Shown here: one piece after another, positions 19,016 to 21,236 of the stretch | Layout: the number at the start of each line of letters is the position of its first letter | Numbering within the stretch: the first letter of the stretch is position 1 | Assembly (NCBI GenBank): GCA_004335635.1 | Contig: QAXH01005943.1 | Location: forward strand, 11,224 to 32,459 | Direction: 5' to 3' | Source of the DNA: Chloromonas sp. AAM2 | Taxonomy: Eukaryota; Chlorophyta; Chlorophyceae; Chlamydomonadales; Chlamydomonadaceae | DNA length: 21,236 bases | Made by a program: the position numbers and the translations under genes | Notes under the pieces: generated by a model | What the model was told of the DNA's origin: nothing | Databases searched by the model: none | Seen by the model: only the letters and a program-made list of their open reading frames with translations

Positions 19016-21203
19016 ATGGCGCATGTGTATGCTGCTGACCAGGGGCTGCAGCTTCAGGTAAGCATGGGGTGGAGCATGCAAAGGGATAAATGCTCGTACA
19101 AGGACTGCTTACCCGAGAACTGCACCAATATGATATCACGTGCTCCCTGCTGTGCTGCGTGGCCTCAGAACGAGACCGTTGAATCCATCATGTACGATGA
19201 CGCGGCCCTGCTGCTGCTTGTCATTAAGGTGAGGCAACCTGCCAGTTTACCAAAGGGAGTGCCACGACTTTTGGTGTTCCTAGTTGGGTTGGGATGTTGT
19301 ATCTGGGCGCGTGACGAGGTTTCAAGCTGATTGGAAAACTGGCACCAGACCAGAAATGTTGCAGCAGACCCAGAACGGACAAGTTTGCCAGGGCAGAGAA
19401 ATTTGCCAGCATCGTATGCCACAGACTTGTAATGCTGACTTTCAGGTAAAGCTGATGATGAGCAGATGATTAAGCAGTGCGGTTCCGGTCATTGTCACAT
19501 GCTATGAGTGTACACCGACATCCTGGCCTCCATTTGTGCAGGGAGGTGTTGTATTTGCATACGATGTGGCCTTGGACATCCCCACACAGCATGAACAGCT
19601 TGTCTGGACGTATCCACTGCAAGAGGGGCCACCGTGAGTTGCAACACAGCAGGAGGGCTGCTGGGCATGCAGTGCCTGTGTTGTTGGGTCATGGTTGGTG
19701 CCACACCAGCTCTTCAGCATGCAGGAGGCCTAAGCAGCAGTCCTTGCTCTGTTGCATGCTGTCACATGGGGTAGGCTGTGACGGAGCCCATGCCACTCAT
19801 GCAACTTACCATGCCACACATAAACACATGAGCTCCATCATGCAACACAGTCCGCAGCCAGTGAGCAGTGCGGATATGCTGACGTGGAGTGCCCAAGCTC
19901 ACCTGCAGTGAATCAGTTGCAGAAACGACGACCCTTCTCGCTCTGCTTGCCGCTGTGCTGGTCCGCAGAGTGATCTGCGCGCGGTGCTCCCTGGACCGTC
20001 AGCTGTTGGCGCTGCAGCGGTCACGGCTGCTGGTGGAGCTGGTGGACCTGCCCAGTGGGAACATAAGCGTCACGCAGAGGTGGGAGCGGTGGGGAGGGCG
20101 GAGAACGTGTGGCAAAGCGATGCTCGCCCACTGGTGCTGGCAACCCAGGAATTGCGTGCCATTTGGTGCTGGCAACCCAAGCAGCCAAACGGTTTTCTCG
20201 CCAGAAGCCTTAGCTGTAGGTCAGTTGCCAGAAACTGCGCGGCTCCCTGCCTGCTTATTACAACTTCTTTTTGCCATCTGTTCTGCTGCTCGCCTTGTGT
20301 GCATGCTCTTGATCACCTTGTGCTACTTGTCAACAGACGATTTATACTTTCACTTGCTACTTGTCCTGTGTGTTCAGTGACAAGGGGCGCAGTGACCTGC
20401 TGGGCCTGTTCTTCAGCGAGTGGCCCGAGGCGCAGGTGGTGCTGCTGTCACGCGCGGGGCTGGAGATGTGCACACTGGCGGCAAGGCGCCAGGTGGGTAA
20501 ATGCACAAAAGAGGCTTGGCCAAGGCCATGCTAGCCCACCCCTTACGTACCAGAGGGCCACTTCTTGCTGTTTCGTGTTTGTGTGCGAATGCACAGACAC
20601 ACGTTGGCTCCGTTGAGATAAGAAGCCTGTGGAATGTGCTATGGAGTGCCTGTGGTAAGCAGGCACGCACTGGTTCAGTGAAGATAAGAAGCCAATCATG
20701 ATCATGTTGTTCTTGCACCCACTGCTGCCCGTCTCGTCCTTGTTCGTGTGGCCAGGGTTTGCACAGCCGCGAGCGCCTGCGCCTGCCGGTCCACTGGTAC
20801 CAGTACAGCCACGAGACGCGCTGCTGCCTGGTGGCCACGGGTCCGCCGCTGGGGGCACCCTACATGCAGGCGTGGCAGTTCGTCAGCTCGGGCCTCGTCA
20901 CCCTGCCGCCCTTTGTCCTGGCCGCGTCTGCACTCGGCACTGCACCCAGCGTTACACCGGGCCCGCCAGGCCTACAAGCCGCTGCAAATGGCACCAGCGA
21001 GGGCAGTGGCAATGGTGGCAATGGTGGCAATGGTGGCTTGGCAACCCCGGCTCGTGCTCAAACTCCCGTGCCCGTCCTGCCAATTTCCACACGTGCTAGT
21101 GGTGGAGACGAAGTGAAAGCAGGGCCAGCAACGGCAGGCGGTGCGACAGTGCCGGCCACAATAGCACAGGCGGCCGCACCGCCACGTGTGGCCCTAGAAG
21201 AAG
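19016..21203 (+). CDS. RMC1/Mic1 (regulator of MON1-CCZ1 complex) homologue, N-terminal part, cut by window end
   Basis: Exons 19016-19057, 19169-19228, 19542-19633, 19969-20079, 20378-20492 and 20756-21203 join in phase to 289 residues. A GTAAAA donor then leads off the window. Segments align in order with remembered human RMC1 (C18orf8/Mic1): ESIMYDDAALLLLVIKGG with the early propeller strand, SLDRQLLALQRSRLLVELVD with its KILAVQRTSKTVDF stretch, and VVLLSRAGLEM plus LPVHWYQYSHE with its IVFITDQGIEF and LNVNWYMY stretch. RMC1 forms part of the MON1-CCZ1 exchange factor that activates Rab7 on late endosomes; plants have a homologue. This part would be the first WD-like beta-propeller blades; the C-terminal Mic1 domain lies beyond the edge. 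The last exon carries about 70 residues of Gly/Asn/Ala/Pro-rich low complexity after VTLPPFVLAAS, absent from the animal protein as I recall it. The start ATG has a strong context (AGCCATGG). Confidence 0.8.
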
Positions 21204-21236
21204 GTAAAACGTGGTCTGGTGGTCTGGCCGCGTGGA

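Noticed and set aside
19321..19445. Candidate RMC1 exon (LIGKLAPDQK...) with AG and GTAAAG borders
   Set aside because: It would end in phase 2 and break the join to the GGVVFAYDV exon, which follows VIK directly in the family.
1..21236. CRISPR arrays, IS elements, bacterial operons or a defence cluster
   Set aside because: No regularly spaced repeats, transposase genes or operon spacing; all real genes are spliced eukaryotic housekeeping or plastid genes.

Overview
The window looks like nuclear DNA of a green alga, probably a trebouxiophyte-like chlorophyte. The genes are split into many short exons by introns of about 75-450 nt. All introns end in AG and all but one begin with GT. The protein set includes a thylakoid Tat component, a second plastid-type protein shared with land plants and an algal-style EGF/exostosin glycosyltransferase. 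No bacterial operon signals, IS elements or CRISPR arrays are visible. The species is not identifiable by eye. Exons were joined by hand using splice signals, reading phase and remembered family sequences, so each boundary is a prediction.

Layout. Minus strand: (1) 1518-4490, a nine-exon, 367-residue conserved plant/algal protein of unknown function with a targeting-type N terminus. (2) 5639 to about 10579, a roughly 750-residue type II membrane protein with EGF-like modules and a GT47 exostosin domain, ending in a 23-nt microexon and a short last exon. (3) 11711-12808, the proteasome beta-1 (caspase-like) subunit in three exons. Plus strand: (4) about 15562-17518, HCF106/TatB of the thylakoid Tat translocase. 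(5) 18430-18935, ENY2/SUS1 of SAGA and TREX-2, whose first intron appears to be GC-AG. (6) 19016 to beyond the right edge, the N-terminal part of an RMC1/Mic1 (regulator of MON1-CCZ1) homologue. Genes 3 and 4 diverge from a 2.75 kb gap. Genes 5 and 6 are only 80 nt apart on the same strand.

The non-genic DNA holds several small repeats: a family of about 70 bp with three visible copies (812-873, 13064-13156, 17932-18018), a 58-bp direct repeat pair (15209 and 15304) with a shorter relative at 11410, a perfect 16-bp-arm palindrome (15387-15422), and a decayed duplicate of the last exostosin exon (913-985).

The genes do not form a pathway. They serve plastid biology, the cell surface or secretory route, protein turnover, transcription/mRNA export and endosomal trafficking. 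The points most worth a second look are the unusual ENY2 intron with the tightly packed ENY2-RMC1 pair, and the exon-sized duplication of the exostosin gene. I saw no clearly new multi-gene system.
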